From NCBI RefSeq assembly GCF_002077945.1, contig NZ_LVYD01000058.1, positions 186,001 to 250,000 on the forward strand: a stretch of 64,000 nt of DNA, written 5' to 3'. Below, in pieces: positions 42,796 to 50,732 of the stretch (position 1 is its first letter; each line of letters begins with the position of its first letter). Position numbers and translations under genes: made by a program. The notes under the pieces are model-generated. The model was not told the origin of the DNA, did not search any database, and saw only the letters and a list, made by a program, of their open reading frames with translations. This DNA is from Niastella vici (GTDB lineage Bacteria; Bacteroidota; Bacteroidia; Chitinophagales; Chitinophagaceae).

Positions 42796-43299
42796 ATGGC
42801 TTTAACGAACGATACTATCAAACAGCGGTTAACTGAAAAGTTTGGCGAACAGGTTCAGCAGTTTCAGGAACCTTATGGCATGCTCACTTTTGAAGCACCA
42901 AAAGAGCTTAACCTGAAAGTGCTTCAGTTCTTATTTGATGAGGATGACCTGGCTTTCCGTTTTATGACCGATCTGCAGGCCGTTCACTATCCTGATAATA
43001 AAGGACGTGAGCTGGCGGTTGTATATCACCTGCACAGCCTCACTGCCAACGTTCGCATCCGGTTCAAAGTGTTCACCGACATTCAAACCCCGGATGTATT
43101 CAGCGCCACTGCTTTATTTTCAGCGGCCAACTGGATGGAAAGAGAGACCTATGATTTTTATGGAATTAACTTTATAGGTCATCCGAACCTGAAGCGGATC
43201 CTGAATGTGGATGAAATGGATTATTTCCCCATGCGCAAGGAGTATCCGCTCGAAGAACAAACCCGTGTTGATAAGGATGATGAAATGTTTGGACGCTAA
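42796..43299 (+). CDS. nuoC: NADH-quinone oxidoreductase subunit C (30-kDa subunit)
   Basis: The protein has 167 residues, one Complex1_30kDa domain. It includes FRFMTDLQAVHYPDNKGREL, the helix ALFSAANWMERETYDFYGINFIGHPNLKRIL and the FPMRKEYPLEEQ end, which contain the family signature ERE(T/V)YDxxGI. NuoC is separate from NuoD here, unlike the fused NuoCD of E. coli. It forms part of the hydrophilic arm beside NuoD. Its stop lies 11 bp before nuoD. Confidence 0.97.
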   Translation: MALTNDTIKQRLTEKFGEQVQQFQEPYGMLTFEAPKELNLKVLQFLFDEDDLAFRFMTDLQAVHYPDNKGRELAVVYHLHSLTANVRIRFKVFTDIQTPDVFSATALFSAANWMERETYDFYGINFIGHPNLKRILNVDEMDYFPMRKEYPLEEQTRVDKDDEMFGR

Positions 43300-43310
43300 T
43301 TTTCGAATTT

Positions 43311-44534
43311 ATGAGTGATCATCATATAAAATTACCCGAAGGCTCCATTGAGAAGCAGACCACAACCCTGAATTTAGGGCCTACGCACCCGGCTACCCAT
43401 GGTGTATTTCAGAATATCCTGGAACTGGATGGTGAACGCATCATCTCGGCCGAACAAACCATAGGTTACATTCACCGTGCGTTTGAAAAAATAGCCGAGC
43501 ACAGACCCCTGTACCAGATTACCCCTTTAACCGACCGGTTGAATTATTGCTCAGCCCCCATCAATAACATGGGCTGGCATATCACCTGCGAGAAATTGCT
43601 GGGTGTAAAAATTCCCAAGCGGGTCGACTATCTGCGGGTGATTGTGATGGAACTGGCGCGCATAGCCGATCACCTCATTTGCAACTCCATTGTAGGGGTT
43701 GATACCGGCGCATTCACCGGGTTCCTGTATGTAATGCAATACCGCGAGCTGATCTACGAAATATATGAAGAAATATGTGGCTCCCGTCTTACTACCAACA
43801 TTGGGCGTATTGGCGGTTTTGAAAGGAATTTCACACCCGTAGCATTTGAGAAGCTCGATAAATTCCTGCGGGAATACCCCAAAGTGCTGAAGGAGTTCGA
43901 GAACCTGTTCACCCGTAACCGCATCTTCATGGAACGTACCATTGGCTGCGGACCCATCAGTGCCGAAAGAGCGCTGAATTACGGTTTCACGGGGCCGAAC
44001 CTGCGGGCAGCCGGAGTAGATTACGACGTACGGGTACATACGCCGTACAGCAGTTACGAAGAATTTGATTTTGAAATACCGGTGGGCAGCACCGGCGACT
44101 GTTACGATCGATACCTGGTGCGCAACCAGGAAATGTGGCAATCGCTGCGCATTATTGAACAGGCTTTACGTAAGGTGCGGGAGTTTAAAGGAAAAGAAGC
44201 TGAGATCTTCCATGCCGATGTACCTGAGTATTACCTGCCCGAGAAAAAGGATGTATATACGAAGATGGAAGCGCTGATCTGGCACTTCAAGATCATCATG
44301 GGTGAAATTGATATGCCGGCAGGGGAAGTATACCAGTCGGTAGAAGGCGCCAATGGTGAGTTAGGCTTTTACCTGATCTCAGATGGCGGCCGTACACCGT
44401 ACCGGTTGCACTTCCGCCGTCCATGCTTTGTTTATTACCAGGCATACGAAGAAATATCGAAAGGCGCCATGTTAAGTGATGCCATCATTACCCTGAGTAG
44501 CCTGAATTTGATCGCAGGCGAAATGGACGCGTAA
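43311..44534 (+). CDS. nuoD: NADH-quinone oxidoreductase subunit D (49-kDa subunit)
   Basis: The protein has 407 residues. The start THPATHGVFQNILELDGERI is the typical 49-kDa motif with the quinone-site His region. HIADHLICNS-type sequence (RIADHLICNS), RIGGFERNF and EHDG-like LNRL segments follow, and RLHFRRPCFVYYQ ends the domain. NuoD houses the quinone-binding pocket with NuoB. It is part of the nuo operon, complete and intact. Confidence 0.98.
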   Translation: MSDHHIKLPEGSIEKQTTTLNLGPTHPATHGVFQNILELDGERIISAEQTIGYIHRAFEKIAEHRPLYQITPLTDRLNYCSAPINNMGWHITCEKLLGVKIPKRVDYLRVIVMELARIADHLICNSIVGVDTGAFTGFLYVMQYRELIYEIYEEICGSRLTTNIGRIGGFERNFTPVAFEKLDKFLREYPKVLKEFENLFTRNRIFMERTIGCGPISAERALNYGFTGPNLRAAGVDYDVRVHTPYSSYEEFDFEIPVGSTGDCYDRYLVRNQEMWQSLRIIEQALRKVREFKGKEAEIFHADVPEYYLPEKKDVYTKMEALIWHFKIIMGEIDMPAGEVYQSVEGANGELGFYLISDGGRTPYRLHFRRPCFVYYQAYEEISKGAMLSDAIITLSSLNLIAGEMDA

Positions 44535-44577
44535 GCAACGTGATAAAGAATTAGTAAACATAAATATCAATAGTAAA

Positions 44578-45078
44578 GTGGCTCAATTTTCTGCAGAGAA
44601 ATTAAATAAGGTGAACGAGATCATTGCACGCTATCCAACAGGAAAGCAAAAAAGTGCCCTGATTCCGGTATTGCATATTGCCCAGGAAGAATTTGGTGGC
44701 TGGTTGAGTGCAGAGACCATGGATTATGTGGCTTCCTTACTCAAAATAGAGCCTATTGAAGTGTATGAAGTGGCCACTTTTTATTCGATGTACAACCTGA
44801 AGCCGGTTGGTAAATATGTTTTTGAAGTGTGCCAAACCGGGCCCTGCATGTTGAATGGCAGCGATGAGATCATTGAGTATATAAAGAACAAGCTGGGTAT
44901 TAAAGTAGGCGAAACAACCGCCGATGGTTTGTTCACCCTGAAAACAGTGGAGTGCCTGGGCGCCTGCGGTTATGCCCCCATGATGCAATTGGGCAAACAT
45001 TACCGCGAGCACCTGACGAAAGAGAAGATCGACGCCATCATTACAGAGTGTGAGCGCAACGCCGTGACGAATAATTAA
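44578..45078 (+). CDS. nuoE: NADH-quinone oxidoreductase subunit E (24-kDa, 2Fe-2S)
   Basis: The protein has 166 residues. It starts at a GTG (44578-44580). No in-frame ATG lies near the family's normal start, and the N-terminus MAQFSAEKLNKVNEIIARYP is typical. The thioredoxin-like domain has the 2Fe-2S ligands in CQTGPCMLNG (Cys pair) and ECLGACGYAPMMQ (Cys pair). NuoE supplies cluster N1a next to NuoF. It lies 43 bp behind nuoD and 36 bp ahead of nuoF. Confidence 0.95.
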   Translation: MAQFSAEKLNKVNEIIARYPTGKQKSALIPVLHIAQEEFGGWLSAETMDYVASLLKIEPIEVYEVATFYSMYNLKPVGKYVFEVCQTGPCMLNGSDEIIEYIKNKLGIKVGETTADGLFTLKTVECLGACGYAPMMQLGKHYREHLTKEKIDAIITECERNAVTNN

Positions 45079-45114
45079 TAAACCTGACAGCATAATTGCT
45101 GAAAGAAATATAGA

Positions 45115-46479
45115 ATGGGAAGAAAATTATTATTAGAAAAAGCGCATGTTCCGGGGATCCGTAGTTACGATGTATACCGTCGTGAAGGCGGTTATCGCAG
45201 CGTGGAAAAAGCGCTCAAGACCATGAGTCCCGACCAGGTAACCGAAGAAGTTAAGAAGAGTGGATTGCGGGGCCGTGGCGGTGCTGGTTTTCCTGCCGGT
45301 ATGAAGTGGAGCTTTCTGGCCAAACCCGAAGGCGTTCCCCGTTACCTGGTATGCAATGCCGACGAATCGGAGCCAGGAACCTTTAAGGACCGTTACCTGA
45401 TGGAGTTCATTCCGCACCTGCTGGTGGAAGGGTTGATCGTAGCGTCCTATGCGTTAGGTTCGAACAGAACATTTATTTATATCCGCGGCGAATACGCGTG
45501 GATCGTTGATATACTGGAACAGGCCATTGCCGAAGCCAAAAACAATGGCTGGCTGGGTAAGAACATCCTGGGCAGTGGCTTCGATTGTGAAATTTATGTA
45601 CAACGCGGCGCCGGCGCATACATCTGCGGTGAAGAAACAGCCCTTATTGAATCGCTGGAAGGTAAACGCGGTAACCCCAGGATCAAACCTCCGTTCCCGG
45701 CGGTAAAAGGTTTGTGGGATTGCCCCACCGTGGTGAACAATGTGGAAACCATTGCTGCGGTAGTGCCCATCCTCAATATTACCGGTGAGGAATACGCCAA
45801 GATAGGCGTAGGTAAATCAACCGGTACCAAACTCATTTCAGCTTGCGGTAATATCAATAAACCCGGCGTGTTTGAAATTGACATGACCATTTCGGTAGAA
45901 GAATTTATATACAGCGAAGAATATTGCGGTGGTATTGCCAATGGCAAACGCCTGAAGGCCTGCATACCCGGTGGTTCTTCGGTTCCCATTTTGCCCGCCA
46001 ACCTGCTGTTGAAAACAGCCAAAGGCGAAGCGCGTATGATGAACTACGAAAGCCTGAGCGATGGCGGTTTTGCCACCGGTACCATGATGGGTAGTGGCGG
46101 GTTTATTGTGCTCGATGAAGACCAGTGCGTGGTGCGCCATACGTTAACACTGGCGCGTTTTTACCGCCATGAAAGCTGCGGACAATGCTCACCCTGCCGC
46201 GAAGGCACCGGCTGGATGGAGAAGATCCTGAAGAATATTGAATACGGAAAAGGCAAGAAGAGCGATATTGATCTGTTGTGGGATATTCAACGTAAGATAG
46301 AAGGTAATACGATATGTCCGTTAGGTGATGCCGCTGCCTGGCCGGTAGCTGCAGCCATCCGTCATTTCAGAGATGAATTTGAGTGGCATGTGCAGTATCC
46401 GAATGCCGCCCAGAACAGGAATTATGGACTGGCGCATTATGCTGATCCGTTGCCCGTAGCAGCAGCTCCGAAGGCATAA
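45115..46479 (+). CDS. nuoF: NADH-quinone oxidoreductase subunit F (51-kDa, FMN and NADH binding)
   Basis: The protein has 454 residues. It has the NADH/FMN site (GLRGRGGAGFPAGMKW), FMN-site residues in RYLVCNADESEPGTFKDR, and EYACGEETALIESLEG-like sequence (ICGEETALIESLEGKRGNPR). The N3 4Fe-4S cluster motif is ESCGQCSPCREG with the final Cys in the CPLGDAAAWP region. NuoF takes electrons from NADH. It is followed not by nuoG directly but by a 487-bp insertion containing a DUF559 gene. Confidence 0.98.
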   Translation: MGRKLLLEKAHVPGIRSYDVYRREGGYRSVEKALKTMSPDQVTEEVKKSGLRGRGGAGFPAGMKWSFLAKPEGVPRYLVCNADESEPGTFKDRYLMEFIPHLLVEGLIVASYALGSNRTFIYIRGEYAWIVDILEQAIAEAKNNGWLGKNILGSGFDCEIYVQRGAGAYICGEETALIESLEGKRGNPRIKPPFPAVKGLWDCPTVVNNVETIAAVVPILNITGEEYAKIGVGKSTGTKLISACGNINKPGVFEIDMTISVEEFIYSEEYCGGIANGKRLKACIPGGSSVPILPANLLLKTAKGEARMMNYESLSDGGFATGTMMGSGGFIVLDEDQCVVRHTLTLARFYRHESCGQCSPCREGTGWMEKILKNIEYGKGKKSDIDLLWDIQRKIEGNTICPLGDAAAWPVAAAIRHFRDEFEWHVQYPNAAQNRNYGLAHYADPLPVAAAPKA

Positions 46480-46481
46480 TA

Positions 46482-46526
46482 CCCCCTGTCCCCCTAAAGG
46501 GGGAATACCCCCGGCCCCTAAAGGGG
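46482..46526. repeat. CCCC-TAAA-GGGG palindromes, left bracket of the DUF559 gene
   Basis: Two short hairpins lie in tandem: CCCCCTAAAGGGGG (46490-46503) and CCCCTAAAGGGG (46515-46526). Each is preceded by a further C-block (ACCCCCTGT and ACCCCCGG). This resembles, in reverse orientation, the palindrome at 46939-46957 and the one at 57820-57841, which read CCCC-TTTA-GGGG-TTT-GGGG. The pair brackets the DUF559 gene inside nuo. Confidence 0.8.
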
Positions 46527-46549
46527 AGGAGGAAATTTAAAAAAGGGAT

Positions 46550-46921
46550 ATGAAGAAGAAAATGTTCTACGGTGCTTCATGGTTGCTTTTTGAAAGAGCA
46601 AAGAAGTTTCGTGAGAACATGACACAAGCGGAATTAGTTCTTTGGGAATATTTGAGACAACGTCCTTTAGGATTTAAATTCAGACGGCAACATCCTTTAG
46701 GAATTTATATAGTGGACTTTTTTTGCCACAAATTGAAACTGGTTATTGAAGTAGATGGAAGTGTGCATGATCTGAAAGAAATAAAAGCGGCGGACCTGGA
46801 AAGGCAAAGACTGCTTGAAATGGAAGGATTGAAAGTTATTCGTTTTACAAACGAAGAGATACTTAAGACGAAAGAAGTTGTAGTAGAGAAAATAAATTTG
46901 TTAATCAACGAGCTTTCTTAA
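46550..46921 (+). CDS. DUF559 (Vsr-like/PD-(D/E)XK) endonuclease-domain protein inserted in nuo
   Basis: The protein has 123 residues, all one DUF559 domain: the N-terminal helix MTQAELVLWEYLRQRPLG, then FKFRRQHPLGIYIVDFFC with Asp56, and LVIEVDGSVHD with Glu67, Asp69 and His73, and Arg85 in DLERQR. These residues match the Vsr-type PD-(D/E)XK core, so a nuclease is likely but not shown. It is visibly richer in A and T than the flanking nuo genes. It sits in the nuo operon between nuoF and nuoG, where no such gene belongs, and is bracketed by palindromes. It is same-strand, so readthrough from nuo is possible. Confidence 0.9.
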   Translation: MKKKMFYGASWLLFERAKKFRENMTQAELVLWEYLRQRPLGFKFRRQHPLGIYIVDFFCHKLKLVIEVDGSVHDLKEIKAADLERQRLLEMEGLKVIRFTNEEILKTKEVVVEKINLLINELS

Positions 46922-46938
46922 CGGAAAGTTCCAAAAAG

Positions 46939-46957
46939 CCCCTTTAGGGGTTTGGGG
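46939..46957. repeat. CCCC-TTTA-GGGG palindrome, right bracket of the DUF559 gene
   Basis: CCCCTTTAGGGG (46939-46950) is followed by TTTGGGG (46951-46957), so two overlapping hairpins are possible. The element ends 9 bp before the nuoG ATG. It is the reverse complement in style of the left-bracket copies. Confidence 0.8.
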
Positions 46958-46966
46958 TTTGGTTTT

Positions 46967-48055
46967 ATGGCTGATCAACCAAAGTTATTTAAAGTAACCA
47001 TCGATAACATCACCGTTGAGGTGGAAGCGGGAACCAGTATCCTGAATGCGGCCCGCATGATCGGGGGTGATGTGGCACCGCCCGCCATGTGCTATTACAG
47101 CAAACTGAAAGGCAGCGGCGGTAAATGCCGTACCTGCCTGGTAGAAGTATCGGCAGGCTCAACGGCCGACCCGCGTCCGATGCCTAAACTGGTGGCCAGC
47201 TGCCGTACCAACGTAATGGATGGCATGGTGGTGAAAAACATTACCAGTGAAAGAGTACAGGATGCAAGAAAGGGTGTGGTGGAATTGTTGCTCATCAACC
47301 ACCCGCTCGATTGCCCAATTTGCGACCAGGCCGGTGAATGCCACCTGCAGGACCTTAGCTATGAACATGGCGCAGAAGGCACCCGCTACGAATTCCCCCG
47401 CCGTCAATTCGAAAAACATAACCTCGGCCCCTATATACAACTGCACATGACGCGTTGCATCCTGTGTTACCGTTGTGTATTTACGGCCGACCAGCTCACC
47501 AATAAACGCGTGCACGGTGTATTAGACCGTGGCGACCACGCCGAGATCGCTACCTACATTGAGAAAGCGCTCGATAATGATTTTATCGGCAACGTGATCG
47601 ATGTATGTCCTGTTGGTGCATTGACCGACAAAACCTTCCGGTTCAAAAACCGCGTATGGTTCCTGAAACCGGTAGATGCGCATCGTAATTGCCCCAAATG
47701 CTCAGGTAAGGTTACCTTGTGGCACCGGGGTGATGAAGTGTTTCGCGTTACCGGCCGTAAAGACCAGTGGGGCGAAGTGCAGGACTGGATCTGTAACGAC
47801 TGCCGTTTCGAGAAAAAGAAAACGAGCGACTGGGTTATTGATGGGCCAACCAAGGTAAGCCGTCATTCGGTGATAAGCGCCAACCATTATGTTGATACGG
47901 TGAAACCACACGAAGCCTTACCCGAAGTAATGGGTGGCCGTCAGCCCCGCCTGCTGATGAATATTCATTCGGTGAGTGAAGTGAATAAACCCACGATAGA
48001 CCTGTCGAAAATACAGGGACCGGCGCATTCGGGAGATTTTAAGAAAGGGGAGTAG
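46967..48055 (+). CDS. nuoG: NADH-quinone oxidoreductase subunit G, short form
   Basis: From ATG 46967 the protein has 362 residues. It holds the 2Fe-2S domain (Cys42 and Cys54/Cys57 in KCRTC), the 4Fe-4S His-Cys domain (HPLDCPICDQAGECHLQD) and a further cluster region (RCILCYRCVF, CPVGAL, then CPKCSG and ICNDC). The molybdopterin-oxidoreductase-like C-terminal half found in E. coli NuoG (about 900 residues) is absent, which is the usual Bacteroidota form. NuoG passes electrons from NuoF towards NuoI. Its native upstream junction with nuoF has been replaced by the DUF559 insertion. Confidence 0.95.
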   Translation: MADQPKLFKVTIDNITVEVEAGTSILNAARMIGGDVAPPAMCYYSKLKGSGGKCRTCLVEVSAGSTADPRPMPKLVASCRTNVMDGMVVKNITSERVQDARKGVVELLLINHPLDCPICDQAGECHLQDLSYEHGAEGTRYEFPRRQFEKHNLGPYIQLHMTRCILCYRCVFTADQLTNKRVHGVLDRGDHAEIATYIEKALDNDFIGNVIDVCPVGALTDKTFRFKNRVWFLKPVDAHRNCPKCSGKVTLWHRGDEVFRVTGRKDQWGEVQDWICNDCRFEKKKTSDWVIDGPTKVSRHSVISANHYVDTVKPHEALPEVMGGRQPRLLMNIHSVSEVNKPTIDLSKIQGPAHSGDFKKGE

Positions 48056-48130
48056 GGGACAGAACCCTGAAGTGCGCGACGCAACAGAAGACGAGAAGAG
48101 AATAAACAGTTGACTACATAAAAAATTAAA

Positions 48131-49198
48131 ATGCATTCTGCTTTATTAGCTATTGACCTGTTTTTTGTAATTGAGAAACTGGTGCTCATTGTAGGCATCG
48201 TCACCATGTCATTGGTAATTGCCATGTATGAAACCTATGCCGAACGTAAAGTAGCTGCTTTTATCCAGGATCGCCGTGGGCCGAACCGGGCGGGCCCGTT
48301 CGGGTTGTTGCAACCGCTGGCCGACGGGTTAAAACTGTTCATGAAAGAGGAGATCATTCCTAATACATCGAACCGTTTCCTGTTCATTCTGGGTCCCTGT
48401 TTAGCGATGCTGGCCGCCATGATGACATCGGCGGTAATTCCCTGGGGCGGCAAGCTCAATGTTATGGGCCGCGAAGTGAACCTGCAGATCGCTGATATCA
48501 ATATTGGAATTTTATACGTGTTTGGCGTTGTGAGCATGGGGGTATATGGTATTATGATCGGGGGCTGGGCCTCAAACAACAAATTTTCGCTGATGGCCGC
48601 CCTGCGTGGCGCCTCGCAGGTGATCAGTTATGAGTTGCCCATGGGCCTTTCGCTGATCGCCTTGCTGATGCTCACCGGTTCTTTAAAAATGAGTGAGATC
48701 GTTGCTCAGCAAATAGATAGTTGGTGGAATGTTGTTTACCAACCGCTGGGCTTCTTTATATTCCTGGTATGTGCGTTTGCTGAATGTAACCGTACACCGT
48801 TCGACCTGCCCGAGGCAGAAAACGAATTGAACTTTGGATACCACCAGGAGTACTCTTCGATGAAACTGGGTTTTTACCTGTTTGCTGAATACATCAATAT
48901 GTTCATCAGCAGCGTAATAATGGCAACCCTTTTCTTTGGTGGCTATGATATTCCATTTTTTAACGATGCTGCCCATGCCGACTGGGGCAACTGGCTCGTG
49001 GCTTTACAGGCAGTGTCATTACTTGGAAAAGTGGCCTTATTTATATTCCTGTTCATGTGGGTGCGCTGGACCATCCCGCGCTTCCGCTACGACCAGCTGA
49101 TGAACCTGGGCTGGAAAGGGTTGATACCCCTTAGCCTTATCAATATGATAGTGACCGCCGCCATAGTATTGCTGAAGGCTAACCACTGGAAGTTTTAG
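48131..49198 (+). CDS. nuoH: NADH-quinone oxidoreductase subunit H
   Basis: The protein has 355 residues with about eight membrane helices. The family motifs YAERKVAAFIQDRRGPNRAGPFGLLQPLADGLKLF and AECNRTPFDLPEAENEL, the conserved quinone-chamber loop, are present, together with ELNFGYHQEYSSMKLGFYLFAEY. NuoH joins the hydrophilic and membrane arms. It lies 75 bp behind nuoG. Confidence 0.98.
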   Translation: MHSALLAIDLFFVIEKLVLIVGIVTMSLVIAMYETYAERKVAAFIQDRRGPNRAGPFGLLQPLADGLKLFMKEEIIPNTSNRFLFILGPCLAMLAAMMTSAVIPWGGKLNVMGREVNLQIADINIGILYVFGVVSMGVYGIMIGGWASNNKFSLMAALRGASQVISYELPMGLSLIALLMLTGSLKMSEIVAQQIDSWWNVVYQPLGFFIFLVCAFAECNRTPFDLPEAENELNFGYHQEYSSMKLGFYLFAEYINMFISSVIMATLFFGGYDIPFFNDAAHADWGNWLVALQAVSLLGKVALFIFLFMWVRWTIPRFRYDQLMNLGWKGLIPLSLINMIVTAAIVLLKANHWKF

Positions 49199-49304
49199 TA
49201 CCGCGGAACGCGGGAGGAATTAATTGGCGTATTGAAAGGAGAAAAATACTTTTGCGGTTTTAGTAGTGAAGGTTGTTTAAGCAGATCTAAGTTAACTTTT
49301 TATA

Positions 49305-49862
49305 ATGCAAGCATTAACAAACAGAGCCAAAGCGGTAGACCGTAAACCCATGACACTTGTGGAGAAACTCTACGTGTGGAATATTTTCAAGGGTATGATG
49401 ATCACCTTACGGCATCTATTTAAAAAGAAAGCTACCATTAGCTATCCCGAGCAAAAACGTCCGTTTAGCCCGGTGTTCCGTGGTTTGCATATCCTGAACC
49501 GCGATGAAGAAGGACGCGAACGTTGTACCGCCTGCGGGTTGTGCGCACTGGCCTGCCCTGCTGAAGCCATTACCATGGAAGCAGCCGAGCGTTTACCGGG
49601 TGAAGAGAACAAGTATCGCGAAGAGAAGTATGCCGCCAAATACGAGATCAATATGCTGCGGTGCATCTTCTGCGGATTGTGCGAAGAGGCCTGCCCCAAA
49701 GACGCCGTTTATTTAAGTGAAACCTTTGCGCCTTCGAACTATCAGCGTAAAGGGTTTATATACGGCAAGGATGATCTTTTGATCCCGAACCCTAAAGACA
49801 ACCCCGGCGAATACTGGAAGGCTGTGGGTAACCGGAAAGCAAACAAAGAACAAGGCAATTAA
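49305..49862 (+). CDS. nuoI: NADH-quinone oxidoreductase subunit I (two 4Fe-4S clusters)
   Basis: The protein has 185 residues. The two ferredoxin motifs CTACGLCALACP and CIFCGLCEEACP bind clusters N6a and N6b, near residues 72-83 and 116-127. The N-terminal hydrophobic helix (about 25-42) fixes it to the membrane side. NuoI links NuoG and NuoB. It begins 107 bp behind nuoH. Confidence 0.97.
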   Translation: MQALTNRAKAVDRKPMTLVEKLYVWNIFKGMMITLRHLFKKKATISYPEQKRPFSPVFRGLHILNRDEEGRERCTACGLCALACPAEAITMEAAERLPGEENKYREEKYAAKYEINMLRCIFCGLCEEACPKDAVYLSETFAPSNYQRKGFIYGKDDLLIPNPKDNPGEYWKAVGNRKANKEQGN

Positions 49863-49880
49863 CAGAACCAACAAGCTGCA

Positions 49881-50378
49881 ATGGATATTACACAAGTATT
49901 ATTTTATGCTTTAAGTGCAATGGCACTGGGCAGCGCCATAATGGTGGTGATCAGTCGAAACCCGGTACATAGTGTATTGTGGCTCATCATTACATTCTTT
50001 GCCATTTCAGGACATTATATTTTAATGAATGCCCAGTTCCTGGGTATTGTGAACCTGATCGTATATGCAGGCGCCATCATGGTATTGTTCCTGTTCGTGA
50101 TCATGTTGATGAACCTGAATGCCGAAACCGAACCGCAAAAGAATAAATGGCTCAAGCTGGCTGGTGTGGTGGCAGGCGGCTGTCTGCTGCTGGTACTGGT
50201 AGCTGCATTGAAACAGGCCGAAGTAAAAGGAAAGATAGCTATGCTGGGAACCGGTGATATTGGTTTGATCCGCAACCTCGGTAAAGCCCTGTTCACCGAT
50301 TACGTAGTGCCTTTCGAAATAAGCAGCGTGCTGTTCCTGAGCGCGATGGTGGGCGCCGTTGTGATTGGTAAGAAGTAA
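49881..50378 (+). CDS. nuoJ: NADH-quinone oxidoreductase subunit J
   Basis: The protein has 165 residues with five membrane helices. The start ITQVLFYALSAMALGSAIMVVISRNPVHSVLWLIITFFAISG and GIVNLIVYAGAIMVLFLFVIMLMNLN are typical NuoJ segments, including the GAIMVLFLFV proton-path helix. It lies 18 bp behind nuoI and 17 bp ahead of nuoK. Confidence 0.97.
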   Translation: MDITQVLFYALSAMALGSAIMVVISRNPVHSVLWLIITFFAISGHYILMNAQFLGIVNLIVYAGAIMVLFLFVIMLMNLNAETEPQKNKWLKLAGVVAGGCLLLVLVAALKQAEVKGKIAMLGTGDIGLIRNLGKALFTDYVVPFEISSVLFLSAMVGAVVIGKK

Positions 50379-50395
50379 TTTATTAAAAGAGATTT

Positions 50396-50725
50396 ATGTT
50401 AATTGAAAGATATATCTACCTGGCTATTGCCCTTTTTTGTATCGGCATTGTAGGAGTGCTGGCCCGCCGTAATGCCATCATCATCTTCATGTGTATTGAG
50501 CTAATGCTGAATGCGGTGAACCTGTTGCTGGTTGCGTTCTCAAAAATGCATCTTGCGGCAGCATTACCCGGTAAAGCGAATGCCGGTATCGACGGACAGC
50601 TTTTCGTATTCTTCATAATGGTGGTGGCGGCAGCCGAAGTAAGCGTGGGCCTGGCCATTATTGTGATGATGTACCGCAATACGCATTCGGTGGATGTAAA
50701 TTTTTTAAACAGGTTGAAGCATTAA
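50396..50725 (+). CDS. nuoK: NADH-quinone oxidoreductase subunit K
   Basis: The protein has 109 residues with three membrane helices. The second helix holds the conserved Glu in [18 protein letters not shown] and the third has [17 protein letters not shown], with the second conserved Glu. NuoK is part of the antiporter-like proton path. It overlaps no neighbour and lies 7 bp ahead of nuoL. Confidence 0.97.
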   Translation: MLIERYIYLAIALFCIGIVGVLARRNAIIIFMCIELMLNAVNLLLVAFSKMHLAAALPGKANAGIDGQLFVFFIMVVAAAEVSVGLAIIVMMYRNTHSVDVNFLNRLKH

Positions 50726-50732
50726 AAACTGT

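Noticed and set aside
46952-46966. Earlier TTG start of nuoG (MGFGFMADQPK)
   Set aside because: The extra residues derive from the right palindrome. ATG 46967 gives the family N-terminus.
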